64,000 nucleotides of DNA from Loripinus fragilis (lineage: Eukaryota > Mollusca > Bivalvia > Lucinida > Lucinidae). The stretch covers positions 29,664,601 to 29,728,600 of the forward strand of contig OZ026521.1 of assembly GCA_964019695.1 (NCBI GenBank), read 5' to 3'. The notes below the pieces were generated by a model. That model did no database searches. It was given only the letters and a program-made list of their open reading frames with translations, and was not told the origin of the DNA. Position 1 is the first letter of the stretch, and each line of letters opens with the position of its first letter. A program made the translations under genes and the position numbers. Shown here one piece after another: positions 48,501 to 56,960 of this stretch.

Positions 48501-51401
48501 AGAGTATTCATAAGATTATTTTAGGTCACTTGACCAAAATGGTGGCAACCCCCATATATGGTAAAACAAAATATGTTTTATTATAACTCGTAGTTTACCT
48601 TGACCTATTTTAACATTATTTAAGAGCTCAGGTGAGTGCTAGAGGACCTGAATAGTTAATTAGGGGATAACTATTTTCAAAATTTTCATTTGGGGAGGTA
48701 TATCGTCGGATATACGGTCGGAAATTTAGTTTTACGGCGACGTGTGTTATCTTATTGCCTTCTAAGTTTGTTTTAATATCAATTAAAAATTTGCATTGTT
48801 GTTACATGAATGGTCATGAGACTACTTGTAAAGGGTCTGACTTCAGATTCAGGCATCATGACTTTGATCAGGGCCGAGGCCCAATACTTTTATGGAAATT
48901 GAGCTTGAAGTAGTTTATAGATATGGTATAAGGCTTATTGTCAATTACAAGCAAATATACATGCACAAAGTACGTGTTAACTGCTTAGTCAAGCTTGCCT
49001 AGGAAAAAGTGTTGTTAGGTGAACTGACCATCTTGACATGACCATAATTGTTGACTGAAGTCTAAAAATTTAATTCAAACAAGACACAAATGTTTCCAAA
49101 TGGTTTTTAGTTACCCGCATGGAGAAAAAATTATGATTAGTGGCATACAAAAGTATGTAAGATTTGGATTTTTTTCTCTTCTTTCAGCACAACAGAGGAT
49201 GTTATAGAGGAGTCATGTCTGAGTACAGACAGTGAAGATGACAGTATCTTTCCCGTTGTAAGTTATTTGTAGCATTGAAAGGTTGGCTTAAATATTATGC
49301 TGATATGGTTCCTGTGTGTATATCTATTGCCAGTCAAATATTCTGTGAGTACTCAAAAGGACCGTCACAATGAGATGGTTCTTTTAAGCACCACTTTATT
49401 GGTTAAATCTGATTAGTTAGAAAATATATACAATTTTACGCTCAAAAATTGTGTTTAACTAGACTATGTTGTATACTGTATGCAGGTATGATACACCTCA
49501 GTGAACAGGTCAAACTGGTTGAACTTGAAACATAACAGGTAATAGTCAAAAGTCAAGGACTGATATTTATTTAGAAGAAACGATGAAATCTTCTCAACCA
49601 GAACTTTATGCAAACGCACCACTTTCGTCCCGACTTTTATAGCGCAAACATTATATTTCCTTGTATTTAGGAGAATACCCAACAAAACTTTTGACTTTCT
49701 GTGAAATAAAATTTTGTCGCAAAAAATACCCTCACCCCCTAAACCCTAAAGTTCTGGCATTATTATGCAATATTTTCAAAATATTTTTATTTTGCAAGAT
49801 GCACTAAATGTAAGGGTTTGGTTTAAGCACAAAAATATAGTTGTTAATTATGCAATATCCTAGCCACAGGCTGTCAAAATTTGGGCAAATTGAATATGAG
49901 ACTGTCCAAGGTCCTTTCATTCAATGTACAACTTTTGACGGCATTAAAACCACAACTGGAGGACTTGAAGGTCATTAAGCACTCACCGGAGACTCCAATA
50001 TATAAGCCACATTGGCTAAATAGTCAATCATGACCGTTGCAACTTATTTATATTATAATTGATATCTCATAAGGCTAAGCATATCAAACAAGAATAATGA
50101 CTTTGGCTTCAACAGTTTTCAAATAATCTATTTTTCAATTTCTTTTCCTATTTAAAGGCATTAGGAAATAAGTTCTGACCTTGACATTAAGTAGGTCAAG
50201 GTCTACCTAGGATCATCATTTGAACAAACTTGGTATGACCAAGATCCCACATGCTACATAACAAGTGCCAAAGTCATCTACCTTCTGTTTCTGGAGATGA
50301 AGATTTCCAAAAGAGTTGTACCAATATATGGGCATGGTGGCCATCTTGGTTATCATATGTGACCAGGACCATTTCAACAAACTTTAATTCCCGCATCTTA
50401 AGGAGTCACCAAATAGTTTGAGTTCAAAAGTCAGTTGTTTAGAGGAAAAAATCTTCTTGTCTGAAACCACTAGGCCTAGAGCTTTGATATTATGTATGAA
50501 GCATCATCTGGTGCACCTCTACCAACTTTGTTCAAATAAGGCCTCTGGGGAACAAAAAGGCCCGTAGCATATATGGCACATGTTTTACTTGTTGAGGTTC
50601 TACAACCTGTTAATTTTTTCAACATAACCCATGTAGTATTAATAAAACTGCTGATCTATCAAATTCATAGCTGGAGTTTGAGAGGAGCTATGCATTGCTA
50701 TACCTTTATAAACAGCCATTCTCAGGTGAGCGACACAATGCCCTAGGGTATCCTCATTTTTAGTTTCAAATATTGACCAAAATTATTCTTCCCCTTGCTA
50801 GGTCTTTAAATAAATAATAAATTTCAGCCATTGTGTAATATATTGTATCTTTATGACACAATTATAAAGTGATAGGAATTTGGGTAAGCATGCTAATCCC
50901 GACTCAATTTAGGGTTGGGGACCATGGGTTTCTACTGAAAACACTGCCTCAGTTAGAAAGATGATTTTTTCCTTCATAGTATGGGGTTATGCCTTATTTT
51001 GTGAATATTCTTCCTGCTTATTTAGTTTATAATTTGTCTTATTTCTTCTTCAGGTGACCATCGGGAAAGACAAGAAGAGGGAAGACCAGAGAACTCATAC
51101 TAATTCTAGCATTAACATAAATGACCTGTGTTTGTGTGATGTTGCAAAGTATGCTGGTGAATGGCCTCAGTTAGCTGAGATTAAGGAACTGAAAGATCTT
51201 CATGCCGTGGTTCACTGGTACAAGGGATCTAAAACAACAAGTTGGGTCCCTTGTACTAGAAGATCTAGAAACACTTCAAGATGGGAACCATGGCTTGAAG
51301 AGATTGCTCTCAGTGACATTTGGTGTCATGGATTTCAGTTGACTGGGGCTAAAAAACTCACACAGAAAATAAAGGACAAACTAGATGATTACATTCATTA
51401 A
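27800..51401 (+). CDS. Fourteen-exon DUF7869-type protein (5' exon not found; one frameshift)
   Basis: Fourteen exons join with GT-AG introns and fully consistent phases to about 727 residues ending in TAA at 51399-51401. Order, numbering from the first complete codon: acidic and basic N-terminus with an AT-hook-like KKGRPFGSVKRK (~24-35); helical region with IGEWAVCLQAF (~114-124); exon 6 CxxC motif KCNTCTEIK (~240); core with IIIDGMDQ (~298-305), LQMDNCGRENKN (~377-388) and VGHTHEDID (~410-418); acidic linker (~568-612); C-terminal ~115 residues with VHWYKGS and a tryptophan-rich end, faintly chromo/Tudor-like. I recognise the core as DUF7869, common in bivalves. The three acidic motifs suggest an RNase H-like/DDE nuclease; this is inference. 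One extra A in exon 8 breaks the frame, by mutation or assembly error. The initiator exon is not identified. Intron sizes range from about 1.1 to 3.8 kb. Confidence 0.85.
28440..28790. repeat. Dispersed repeat, two ~150-bp units
   Basis: Two units share 'AAATCGTGTCCGCTCTATAACTTGAAAACC' (shortened here to its order) and 'GAATGGTAACTCTGCC'. A (CCGT/CTGT) stretch at 28490-28512 precedes them. Intron 1 of the plus-strand gene. Confidence 0.65.
29023..29109 (+). CDS. DUF7869-type gene exon 2
   Basis: Acceptor TTTCAATTTCAG, donor GTAAGT. Encodes the AT-hook-like LRKKGRPFGSVKRKYISDEE and a basic PKRK end, a plausible nuclear localisation signal. Confidence 0.85.
30464..30540. repeat. (AC)n microsatellite, ~77 bp
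   Basis: Pure AC dinucleotide run of about 38 units in intron 2. The long cysteine-valine frames on the minus strand here are artefacts. Confidence 0.98.
30773..30944 (+). CDS. DUF7869-type gene exon 3
   Basis: Acceptor GTACTTTCAG, donor GTAAGC. Encodes 56 full codons, helical and partly hydrophobic (SNLAAVFCCVSMCLAVIPQ), ending WVLDWLWTHP. Joined codons across both introns are in frame. Confidence 0.8.
31149..31490. mobile_element. Hairpin-rich dispersed element, copy in intron 3
   Basis: From AGAGGATCTTACATGAGTGC to GACGTCATATGATAATATA, opposite in orientation to the copy at 22384-22720. It retains both internal palindromes. Confidence 0.85.
32531..32646 (+). CDS. DUF7869-type gene exon 4
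   Basis: Acceptor TTATTTGCAG, donor GTAATA. Encodes PTGDFCFLIGEWAVCLQAF and then a short stretch ending TIQKRYR. This G..VC..AF pattern is typical of the family as I know it. Confidence 0.85.
33069..33316. mobile_element. GAGGGTCTGG MITE, second copy
   Basis: Ends GAGGGTCTGGATGGGGT and CATCCAGACCCTC, with direct repeat ATTCTT on both sides. About 50 bp shorter than the copy at 10043-10346. Intron 4. Confidence 0.85.
33499..33870. mobile_element. TTAA-flanked MITE, second copy
   Basis: Starts TTAAAGCTGCATAGTCTGTA and ends GTCTCTTTAA. It matches 2719-3092 along its whole length with scattered differences. Confidence 0.8.
34065..34480. repeat. Dispersed clam-type repeat with GCTCACCTGAG ends
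   Basis: Opens with ACAAGAGGGCCCTTGGGCCC and GCTCACCTGAG and closes with GCGCCTTCGGCTCAGGTGAG. The two internal halves are related ('AGTGGAGCGGAACCATTT'). Open frames inside are not coding. Intron 4. Confidence 0.75.
34558..34826 (+). CDS. DUF7869-type gene exon 5
   Basis: Acceptor CTTGCATTGCAG, donor GTAATA. Encodes 89 codons after the split one, including LVWLNEYASKYAEKLPDQ, CLTKACVYEMYLEEM and FYWIWRDCL. Ends in phase 0 after TIPK. Confidence 0.9.
34860..37138. other. Intron 5, no gene seen
   Basis: AT-rich intron. The only structure noticed is a repeated phrase CACTAGTGATTGATATCA at about 36363 and 36394. Confidence 0.5.
37139..37260 (+). CDS. DUF7869-type gene exon 6, CxxC motif
   Basis: Acceptor ATTTCTAG, donor GTAAAC. 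Starts RSRFSKCNTCTEIK, a conserved CxxC knuckle upstream of the core. The rest is a basic helix (TETRDKIDRKKLIERRHK). Confidence 0.9.
38592..38933 (+). CDS. DUF7869-type gene exon 7, core with two acidic motifs
   Basis: Acceptor TTACTTTTTCAG, donor GTAATA. Encodes 113 codons plus split codons. Contains IIIDGMDQSKTD (aspartate codon at 38668-38670), HLIGAIVHG, YFDYYQYPHGSNLT and LYLQMDNCGRENKN (aspartate at 38905-38907). The first two are candidate metal-binding residues of an RNase H-like fold. Confidence 0.95.
39921..40260. mobile_element. Hairpin-rich dispersed element abutting exon 8
   Basis: From TATAGAGGATCTTACATGAG to GACGTCATATGATAATGTA. It ends about 30 bp before the exon 8 acceptor, so it lies where the branch point and pyrimidine tract would be. 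Confidence 0.85.
40290..40392 (+). pseudogene. DUF7869-type gene exon 8, with a 1-base frameshift
   Basis: The acceptor AATTCTTAG lies about 30 bp after a dispersed element (39921-40260); the nearer AG at 40278 would give an immediate stop. Before the run of eight A (40324-40331) the frame reads LLSLLVEKRIFKK. After it the next frame reads ISFLMVGHTHEDIDQVFS. The exon is one base too long to keep phase, so one A has been gained in the run. The rest of the gene downstream is open in the expected frame. Confidence 0.85.
40860..41210. repeat. Dispersed repeat unit, intron 8
   Basis: Shares 'CAAAGTTTGGTTTAAAAATC', 'CCCCATTCATGTGAG' and 'GGAGGAGATAGTATAA' with two further units at 42160-42780. 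Confidence 0.7.
41211..41810. repeat. Repeat related to the interior of 19341-20382, inverted
   Basis: 'ATAGGGATCACATGTG', 'ACCTTATTCCAACCCAATTC', 'AACAAAATGGCGTCGGCTGT' and 'CGCTTTCCATATATAACGTC' match the reverse complement of 19440-20030. A shorter relative of its left end lies at about 43998-44085. Confidence 0.75.
41842..41974 (+). CDS. DUF7869-type gene exon 9
   Basis: Acceptor TCTAATTTAG, donor GTATGA. Encodes FSVWLQKRPATTLDKLMQAW and NVLNITDWLQ. Phase 0 at its end. Confidence 0.9.
42160..42780. repeat. Two tandem units of the 40860-type repeat, intron 9
   Basis: Both contain 'GGGGCATNACC', 'AAGTTTGGT' and 'ATTTGACCTTTTGACC' phrases. They end with a short run of ACGGACAGACAG type. 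Confidence 0.65.
43757..43864 (+). CDS. DUF7869-type gene exon 10
   Basis: Acceptor TTTCAATTTCCAG, donor GTAAAT. Encodes exactly 36 codons, with ISGHSQPHTFKITI and ARLLYKKWTTDK. Confidence 0.85.
44110..44460. repeat. TTCTTGAACTGTTC repeat, second array
   Basis: Opens 'TTAACTCAAGAGCAGTTCGA' like the array at 11340. Carries 'TTCAAAGACTGTTCTTGAAC' type units. Intron 10. Confidence 0.75.
45580..45766 (+). CDS. DUF7869-type gene exon 11
   Basis: Acceptor GCCTTTTCAG, donor GTAGGT. A second GT four bases downstream would give a stop in the next exon, which fixes this donor. Encodes EWMECCGSQCLLKAWPQDD and RAWWETFFNRIL. Confidence 0.9.
46800..47430. repeat. ~140-bp tandem units, intron 11
   Basis: About five units carry 'TGACCTTGACCTTGAGTCTG', 'GGAACATTTG' and 'TTTAATGAAAATC'. 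Typical intronic tandem repeat with no coding character. Confidence 0.7.
47481..47550 (+). CDS. DUF7869-type gene exon 12
   Basis: Acceptor GTCTATTTACAG, donor GTAATC. Encodes DSTAAEIESNIIDEIYEAK, an acidic linker. Confidence 0.8.
47900..48620. repeat. Dispersed tandem-like repeat, intron 12
   Basis: Recurring 'CTTGACCTATTTAA', 'CAAGGTCAAATTTG' and 'CCTAATGCATT' phrases. Relatives lie in reverse orientation at 50100-50215. Confidence 0.6.
49188..49257 (+). CDS. DUF7869-type gene exon 13
   Basis: Acceptor TCTTCTTTCAG, donor GTAAGT. Encodes TTEDVIEESCLSTDSEDD and ends SIFPV; acidic and serine-rich, probably disordered. Confidence 0.8.
49346..49450. repeat. Hairpin repeat, CTCAAAAGAACC family, copy 2
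   Basis: ACTCAAAAGGACCGTC and AATGAGATGGTTCTTTTAAG form an imperfect stem; the tail 'ACAATTTTACGCTCAAAA' matches the other copies. Intron 13. Confidence 0.65.
51054..51401 (+). CDS. DUF7869-type gene exon 14 (terminal)
   Basis: Acceptor TTTCTTCTTCAG. Encodes 115 residues and TAA. Contains YAGEWPQLAEIKEL, AVVHWYKGSKTTSWVPC and DIWCHGFQLTGAKKLTQKI. The aromatic pattern resembles a small beta-barrel reader or DNA-binding domain, without firm assignment. The stop is about 35 bp from the inner edge of the right inverted-repeat arm. Confidence 0.9.
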   Translation: MTIGKDKKREDQRTHTNSSININDLCLCDVAKYAGEWPQLAEIKELKDLHAVVHWYKGSKTTSWVPCTRRSRNTSRWEPWLEEIALSDIWCHGFQLTGAKKLTQKIKDKLDDYIH

Positions 51402-51863
51402 TTCTAGCAAGAAAACTTGTATTTTTAGATTGTGAACAAGTATGATAGATATCAATTCTGCTCAGCCACAGAGACTAGTTAAAATATTTAAATTGAGTTT
51501 GTATTATAGTATGTCTTTTAAACTCCTCACCTACTAGGAAAGTTTGTATGATTTCTGTTTCCTGTTGATTTTTCCTCAAATCAGCTTTTTCAAAAATCTT
51601 CAAGGAATACCACACAAGTGTCAAACCATGAGGAGCCAGATCAATCCGACATTTTGTCAGACCTGATCTGGGTCCTACCTGTTTGCAAATGTCATCATCA
51701 GACAACACTAGTATGTAAAGAGTAAATAGAATATGCTATAATTGCAAAATGAATCACTATATTATAATGATGGTTCTTACCAGGCTCAGAAATTTAAAAT
51801 ACTACCAATTTTAACTCATGATTCAAACTGAGCAGGATAGAGTTCACAAATGTATGGGCGTTT

Positions 51864-52156
51864 TTACCCCTTGTGCCCGTTATAATGAGATGTATCAAGT
51901 AACACTGAAGATTGCTTCATAGGAATTAATAAGTATCTACAACTGCCACTGTATTCCCTTCCATGAACTTTAACAGCAATTGTCTGTGTATCTGCATATG
52001 AGAATATTTGCCCACGCTTATGTATTGGAACTGATCTTGCGAACAAACTGATGTCATGATTGGTCCACATAATGTGCGATCAAATGATGCCAAATCATGG
52101 CAAAGGCTGCATCGAACGCCATGGCCAAACATGTCAATAAATCTTTTCCATGTCAT
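51864..52156 (-). pseudogene. Possible coding relic in the right arm
   Basis: Two overlapping minus-strand frames look protein-like: one reads FIDMFGHGVRCSLCHDLASF (52156 downward) and the next frame reads DTQTIAVKVHGREYSGSC (to a stop at 51864). Together they could be one protein broken by a frameshift. The left arm (7230-7320) keeps part of the DNA but has a deletion and stops. I do not recognise the family, and chance open frames are a real alternative. Confidence 0.25.
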
Positions 52157-52567
52157 CTATTCCACTTAATTGGCGTCAAATTTTCACGTAAAATACTGAA
52201 AAATAAATCAAGAACAAAAATGTATTAAATGAGATTTAACATTTCTTTTTTTCTATGGTGTGATGTGGATATTGTCACTAAATAGCTACATTGAGCGCCT
52301 CATGGTCGAAAATAAAATGTTATTTCTGAAGTTGTTATTGGCTCCATGAGGCGATTATAGATAGTAATAATGTTTGGTTTATTATCATAACCATGATCAC
52401 AGGATTTCATCAGCCATGAAAGTGCTTCAAATTCATTTCAACCAAATTTTTAAAAGGTAACAGATTTTGTCTTGTTTTACCTCAGAAAAATTGTTTATTT
52501 ATTCTTCAATTTTATCCTTTACTGAATAAAAGCACCTTAATAAGCCTTTGACATATGTATTTGAAAA

Positions 52568-52622
52568 CATTATGGAAAATACAGCATTTGCTCTTTTGGA
52601 GCAAATGCTCCATTTTCCATAA
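52568..52622. repeat. Strong hairpin
   Basis: The arms ATTATGGAAAATACAGCATT with TGCTC and their reverse complement (ending TTTTCCATAAT) surround a short TTTTGG loop. Only one or two mismatches are seen. It is absent from the left arm at the matching place. Confidence 0.8.
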
Positions 52623-53019
52623 TATTTTCAAAAGTATTCAAAACCTAGATTAAATTTTTCTTGAATTATTTCACTGTTGTCTTAAAATAGAAAATGATGT
52701 CATGATCTAAAAATAGCATATGGAGTAAAGGGTTAAATACATTTTACTTATGTTCAATAGCTGCTTCACAAATAAAAAATGTATGTCACAAATATTAAGT
52801 ATTATATCAGTATAGACTCTCAAGCTTGTTAAGTGCATCAATGCTAATCCTATGAGGAAATAAAAAAATGGGTTTAGACAATGTTTAAATGTGAAATGTG
52901 AAAATTGATTTATGATCTAACTGGTCTGTTTTTTTTTGTATTTGTTTTGATATGTTTTTAAGTAACCCTATAATGTATTCTGGAAACCTCTCTCTGGATG
53001 CTGCTTTTACAAACAGTGA

Positions 53020-53075
53020 AGACCCTGATGAGATGCAGCATGATGCTGCATTTCATCAGGGTCTAAACTGTTTGC
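53020..53075. repeat. Hairpin of the dispersed GATCAGGCC/ATCAGGGTCT type
   Basis: AGACCCTGATGAGATGCAGC is followed by its near-perfect reverse complement GCTGCATTTCATCAGGGTCT. A relative lies at about 32168-32235. Shorter relatives with 'GATCCAGATCAGGCC' occur at 3484, 7437, 9659, 37545, 43930 and 51650. Confidence 0.75.
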
Positions 53076-54227
53076 TAAGGTGGAATCAATCTCACATACA
53101 GAATTATATTATAATTTGGAAAATCATACCTGTGACCCCTTAGATATATAAAAGACAATCCCACCCTTGTTGCCTTTATCAATGTTGGGAAATTCCATTA
53201 AAATACAACAGGGGGATATATGATATTGTATGTTTGCTAAACAAAACACATTATTATGGTATACATTTGATAATTTCTTCAAATAAATGGCCAATTTCAG
53301 GTTCAGTGGTTTGTACTAAGTTAAAAGTACAGAATGTGGCATATTTTAGCAAAATATCTTCCTTTAACCCTTAAATCGCCATAAAAAAATGTATCAAAAA
53401 AACATATTAGCCTAAGTCTGCTATTGCATATATTTGCGAACATTATCATCAATGCTAGGATAGAGTCAAACAGTTAAGAACCAGCTCACTACAGGAGCAG
53501 TCTGATCTGGGTTTTAACTGTTTGTCCAGAGGGCTTATGAAACGTTTCAGTAGACAACAAAGCAGAAGACTTTGGTCATGATTGGCCCTTTAAGGGATAA
53601 AGGATAATAGTATTGTTTTGTAATTCTTGCATTTCCAATTTAAAGCTAAAGTGTATAAAACCCAAACTTGTGTGAGTTTCATGTAGTTAGATAATGCTTT
53701 TTCTAAAAAGAAATTAATATAGATCAACCTGAACTTTCAACTACTTGTTTCTTGTCATTTTACATTTGAAGCCATAAGTATACAAAAATTTTGAAACTTC
53801 AAAAGTTTCATAGCAGTTCTGTCATATCATATCCTTTCCTTTTCAATATACCATTTAGTAAATGACAAGTTACCTTTTGAAGTAATATTTTTACTATTAC
53901 TTACAATATAGGATAGCTGCAATTAATGCACCTAGGTGTTACCACCTTATATGTAGAGCAAATTTTGTATGAAAAATGTGCTGGTAAAAATCATACATAA
54001 CTCAACTGTTTTCTAGAGATTCAAACATGAAATTTTGGCATACTAATGGCATGCCACTATATATTAAGATATTGGCTAACTGATCACAGCAGTGATAAGG
54101 TAGTAAATGTCACTGATTTTGGTAATCTGCATTGAAAGTTACAACAGTTTATATTACTCTCAGTGCTGTAAAACCAGGGCTTTAGTGAAGAGTGCGTACC
54201 AAAAATTTATTTCCCTTTTTTCTCACC

Positions 54228-54350
54228 CAATACATATGTTGGGTTCTCAAAAGAACCGTCTCATTGAGATGGTTCTTTTGAGCACCCAAAATATGTGTTC
54301 AAACTAATGTGTAAAAAATTATTTACAATTTCACGCTCAAAACCGTTGTT
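54228..54350. repeat. Hairpin repeat, CTCAAAAGAACC family, copy 3
   Basis: CTCAAAAGAACCGTCTCATT pairs with AATGAGATGGTTCTTTTGAG, nearly perfect. Tail 'ATTTACAATTTCACGCTCAA'. Not present in the left arm. Confidence 0.8.
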
Positions 54351-54483
54351 TATCTTGAGCTATGAATACTTATGTTTTGTAACTCAATATACATTCCTTC
54401 ACCAATCCTAATATCTTCTCTGATTACGAGCACCAACGTTACACTGTACACTTGCTTGGGTTGCATATGAGAACAGGCACTAT

Positions 54484-54673
54484 GGGAGCGCAGTGGCTCA
54501 GTGGTAGAGTCCTTGACTCAAGACCGAGGGGCCGTAGGTTCGATCCTCACCGGCGTCACTTCGTTTCGTCCTTGAGCAAAATACATTAATCCTAGCTTAG
54601 GACTGGTTCAACCCAGGAATACCCGTCCCTAAATAACTGAAAGATTGTTGATGGGACATAATGAATCAAATCA
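54484..54673 (+). mobile_element. tRNA-derived SINE with 12-bp target duplication and an empty site in the other arm
   Basis: The tRNA-like head has A box TGGCTCAGTGGTAGAGTC and B box GGTTCGATCCTC. The body holds AACCCAGGAATACCCGTCC and the tail AATCAAATC. AACAGGCACTAT flanks it at 54472-54483 and 54674-54685. The left arm near 4488-4515 has the uninterrupted site (reverse complement AGAACAAGCACTATATTTT). The insertion is therefore younger than the duplication that made the arms. Confidence 0.95.
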
Positions 54674-55954
54674 AACAGGCACTATATTTTAATCCTTAAA
54701 GTGTGGTAAAATATTCATCTGAAAATGCCTTCTCCTAAAGGCGTCTGCTGCTTATTTTTAGCTTACATTATTTGACTTAAGTGTAGGGTGAATTTAAATA
54801 TAAGGGCCAGTTCAGGCTGTTCCTACAGAAAAAGTCTGATATGGATCTACACTGTTTGCCAAAAAGACATCTAAAACTTTTTAGCAGATGACAGAAGCAG
54901 ACAACTTATGATGTGATTGGCACTCTAAGGGTTAGCTAATTCCATATTTCATACTTTCTACATGCAATACATGTTAATGGTGGCTGGCTAAACAGGTTTG
55001 TTCACTGCACCTTCGGCCAGAAAAAAGGAAAATTAGTAAACAAAGAAAGTCAACTTGACTTTTAAGAGCCTGTGGCAAATAAACAGCAGATAATTGGTGT
55101 TACTTACAATTAGGTCTACTCTGACTTCCTATCAGCTGATCCACAAATTTAAAAGTAAGAACATAGCTTATATTGAGAGGACCTATGAACTGACATTGTT
55201 TAATCTATGAAATCAACTTTAAATACATTTGTATGAGATTTTTGATTAGCATTTTTCTGTGTAATGGCTGCTTACATCAATTTGTCACATGTGTGAAAAA
55301 TCAGATGTAAGATCCACAAAAATGTAAAGGAATTAAGTTTCCAGTTCCTATCAATATATAAAATAACAACTCAATTTATGCATGCTTAAATAAATTAAAG
55401 AACAAGAACCAATGAACAAAACATTTCAGAAAGTTGTGACATACAAAAGAGCCATATATGATACCACTACATGCTCATGTTTAGATTAGCCTCTCAAAAT
55501 AGATTCATTTTATTTTTAATGATTTAATCTGCAGCCTGTATGAAATCTAGCTATTTCCATATGTCACAAGTTAAACTTATGATACCTGAACAGTAATCAC
55601 ATACCTGAAATAACAAACACAAATACATTTATTATGAATATATGCATGTACATGCAAGGGCTTTGAAACACTAGCAGTCGATGCATCTCACATAAAGGAC
55701 AGCATTTAACTTGAAATATTGACCTTTATGCTAAAAATGGTACCTGAGGTAACCAAAATGCCATGCATGCCTTTGGAGCTATTAAACGTAATGAAGAAGG
55801 CAAAGATCAGGAATGGATACAATCAAAGACAACACCTGACCCACAATAAGTGGAATGTCATTTAAGGTCTTATTTTTGCCAATAATGGCTATGGAGCTAA
55901 TATCATGCTAGTATTTCATTTGAGTTAACATTAATGCTAATAATGTCATAAGAG

Positions 55955-56830
55955 CTCACCCCCGTGCCTGGCACGACATTATAGCTAACCCAACAAATGA
56001 CCTGTCATTTGATCAATCCTAATTGGCTTTAATAGCATCAGAGGTAACCCGTGCCAGGCAGGACATTGGAGCTAACCCTAGTGTTAGGCTTTACTTAGGA
56101 GCTAACCCCCGTGCCAGGCACAACCTTGGAGCTACCCCTAATGTTAGGCATTACTTAGGAGGTAACCCCCGTGCCGGGCACGATATTCAAGCTAACCCTT
56201 CTGTTAGGTTTAAAACTGAAGGTAACCCCCGTGCCAGGCACGACATTGGAGCTAACCCTACTGTTAGGCTTTACTTAGGAGCTAATCCCCGTGCCAGGCA
56301 GGACATTGGAGCTAACCCTAGTGTTAGGCTTTACTTAGGAGCTAACCCCTGTGCCCGGCACGACATTGGAGCTACCCCTTATGTAAGGCATTACTTAGGA
56401 GGTAACCCCCGTGCCAGGCACGACATTGGAGCTAACCCTTGTGTTAGGTATAAAACTGAAGGTAACCCCCGTGCCAGGCACGACATTGGAGCTAACCCTA
56501 CTGTTAGGCTTTACTTAGGAGCTAATCCCCGTGCCAGGCACGACATTGGAGCTAACCCTAATGTAAGCATTACTTAGGAGGTCACCCTCGTGCCAGGCAC
56601 GACATTGGAGCTACCCCTTATGTCAGGCATTACTTAGGAGGTAACACACGATATTGCAGCTAACCCTTGTGTTAGGAATAACTGAAGGTAACCCCCGTGC
56701 CAGGCACGACATTGGAGCTAACCCCTATGAAAGGCACACCCTTATGTGTTAATTGATATTGTTGATAACCCTCGTGCCTGGCACAACATTGGAGGTGACC
56801 CCCCTCTTAGAGATTAACTCATCATTACTA
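55955..56830. repeat. 60-bp tandem repeat array near the right arm's outer end
   Basis: About 14 units in reverse orientation to 424-1330. Half-units read GGAGCTAACCCCCGTGCCAG then GCACGACATT, and GGAGCTAACCCTAGTGTTAG then GCTTTACTTA. A 184-codon open frame (56023-56577) of 20-residue repeats (ANPRARHDIGANPSVRLYLG) arises from the 60-bp period and is not taken as a gene. Confidence 0.9.
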
Positions 56831-56960
56831 TGCCAGTTATGGAGCCAAGGTTAGTATCTAGAATGACTTGTATGGTCTTTCATAGCCATATTTCACCTTA
56901 TGTCCTTTTAGAAAAAAAATGAATTTGTTTTATCACTTTCCAAGTCAGAAAATAATTCTA

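Larger units (their letters stand above)
51435..56960. repeat. Right arm of the large inverted repeat
   Basis: Reverse-complement partner of 270-7862 (anchor pairs are given there). The outer edge is sharp: AATAATTCTA ends at 56960, and the sequence beyond has no counterpart left of 270. The inner edge is about 35 bp after the stop of the plus-strand gene. The arm has its own insertions (a SINE at 54484 and a hairpin at 54228). No target duplication is visible at the outer ends (AAAC left, CCCT right). Confidence 0.85.

Noticed and set aside
56023..56577. 184-codon open frame of 20-residue repeats
   Set aside because: It is the direct product of the 60-bp tandem repeat lacking stops in one frame. 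There is no start context or splice evidence, and the sister array at 424-1330 does not conserve the frame along its length.
270..56960. Calling the inverted repeat a proven transposon
   Set aside because: No target duplication is visible at the outer ends and only one copy is in view, so it stays a hypothesis.
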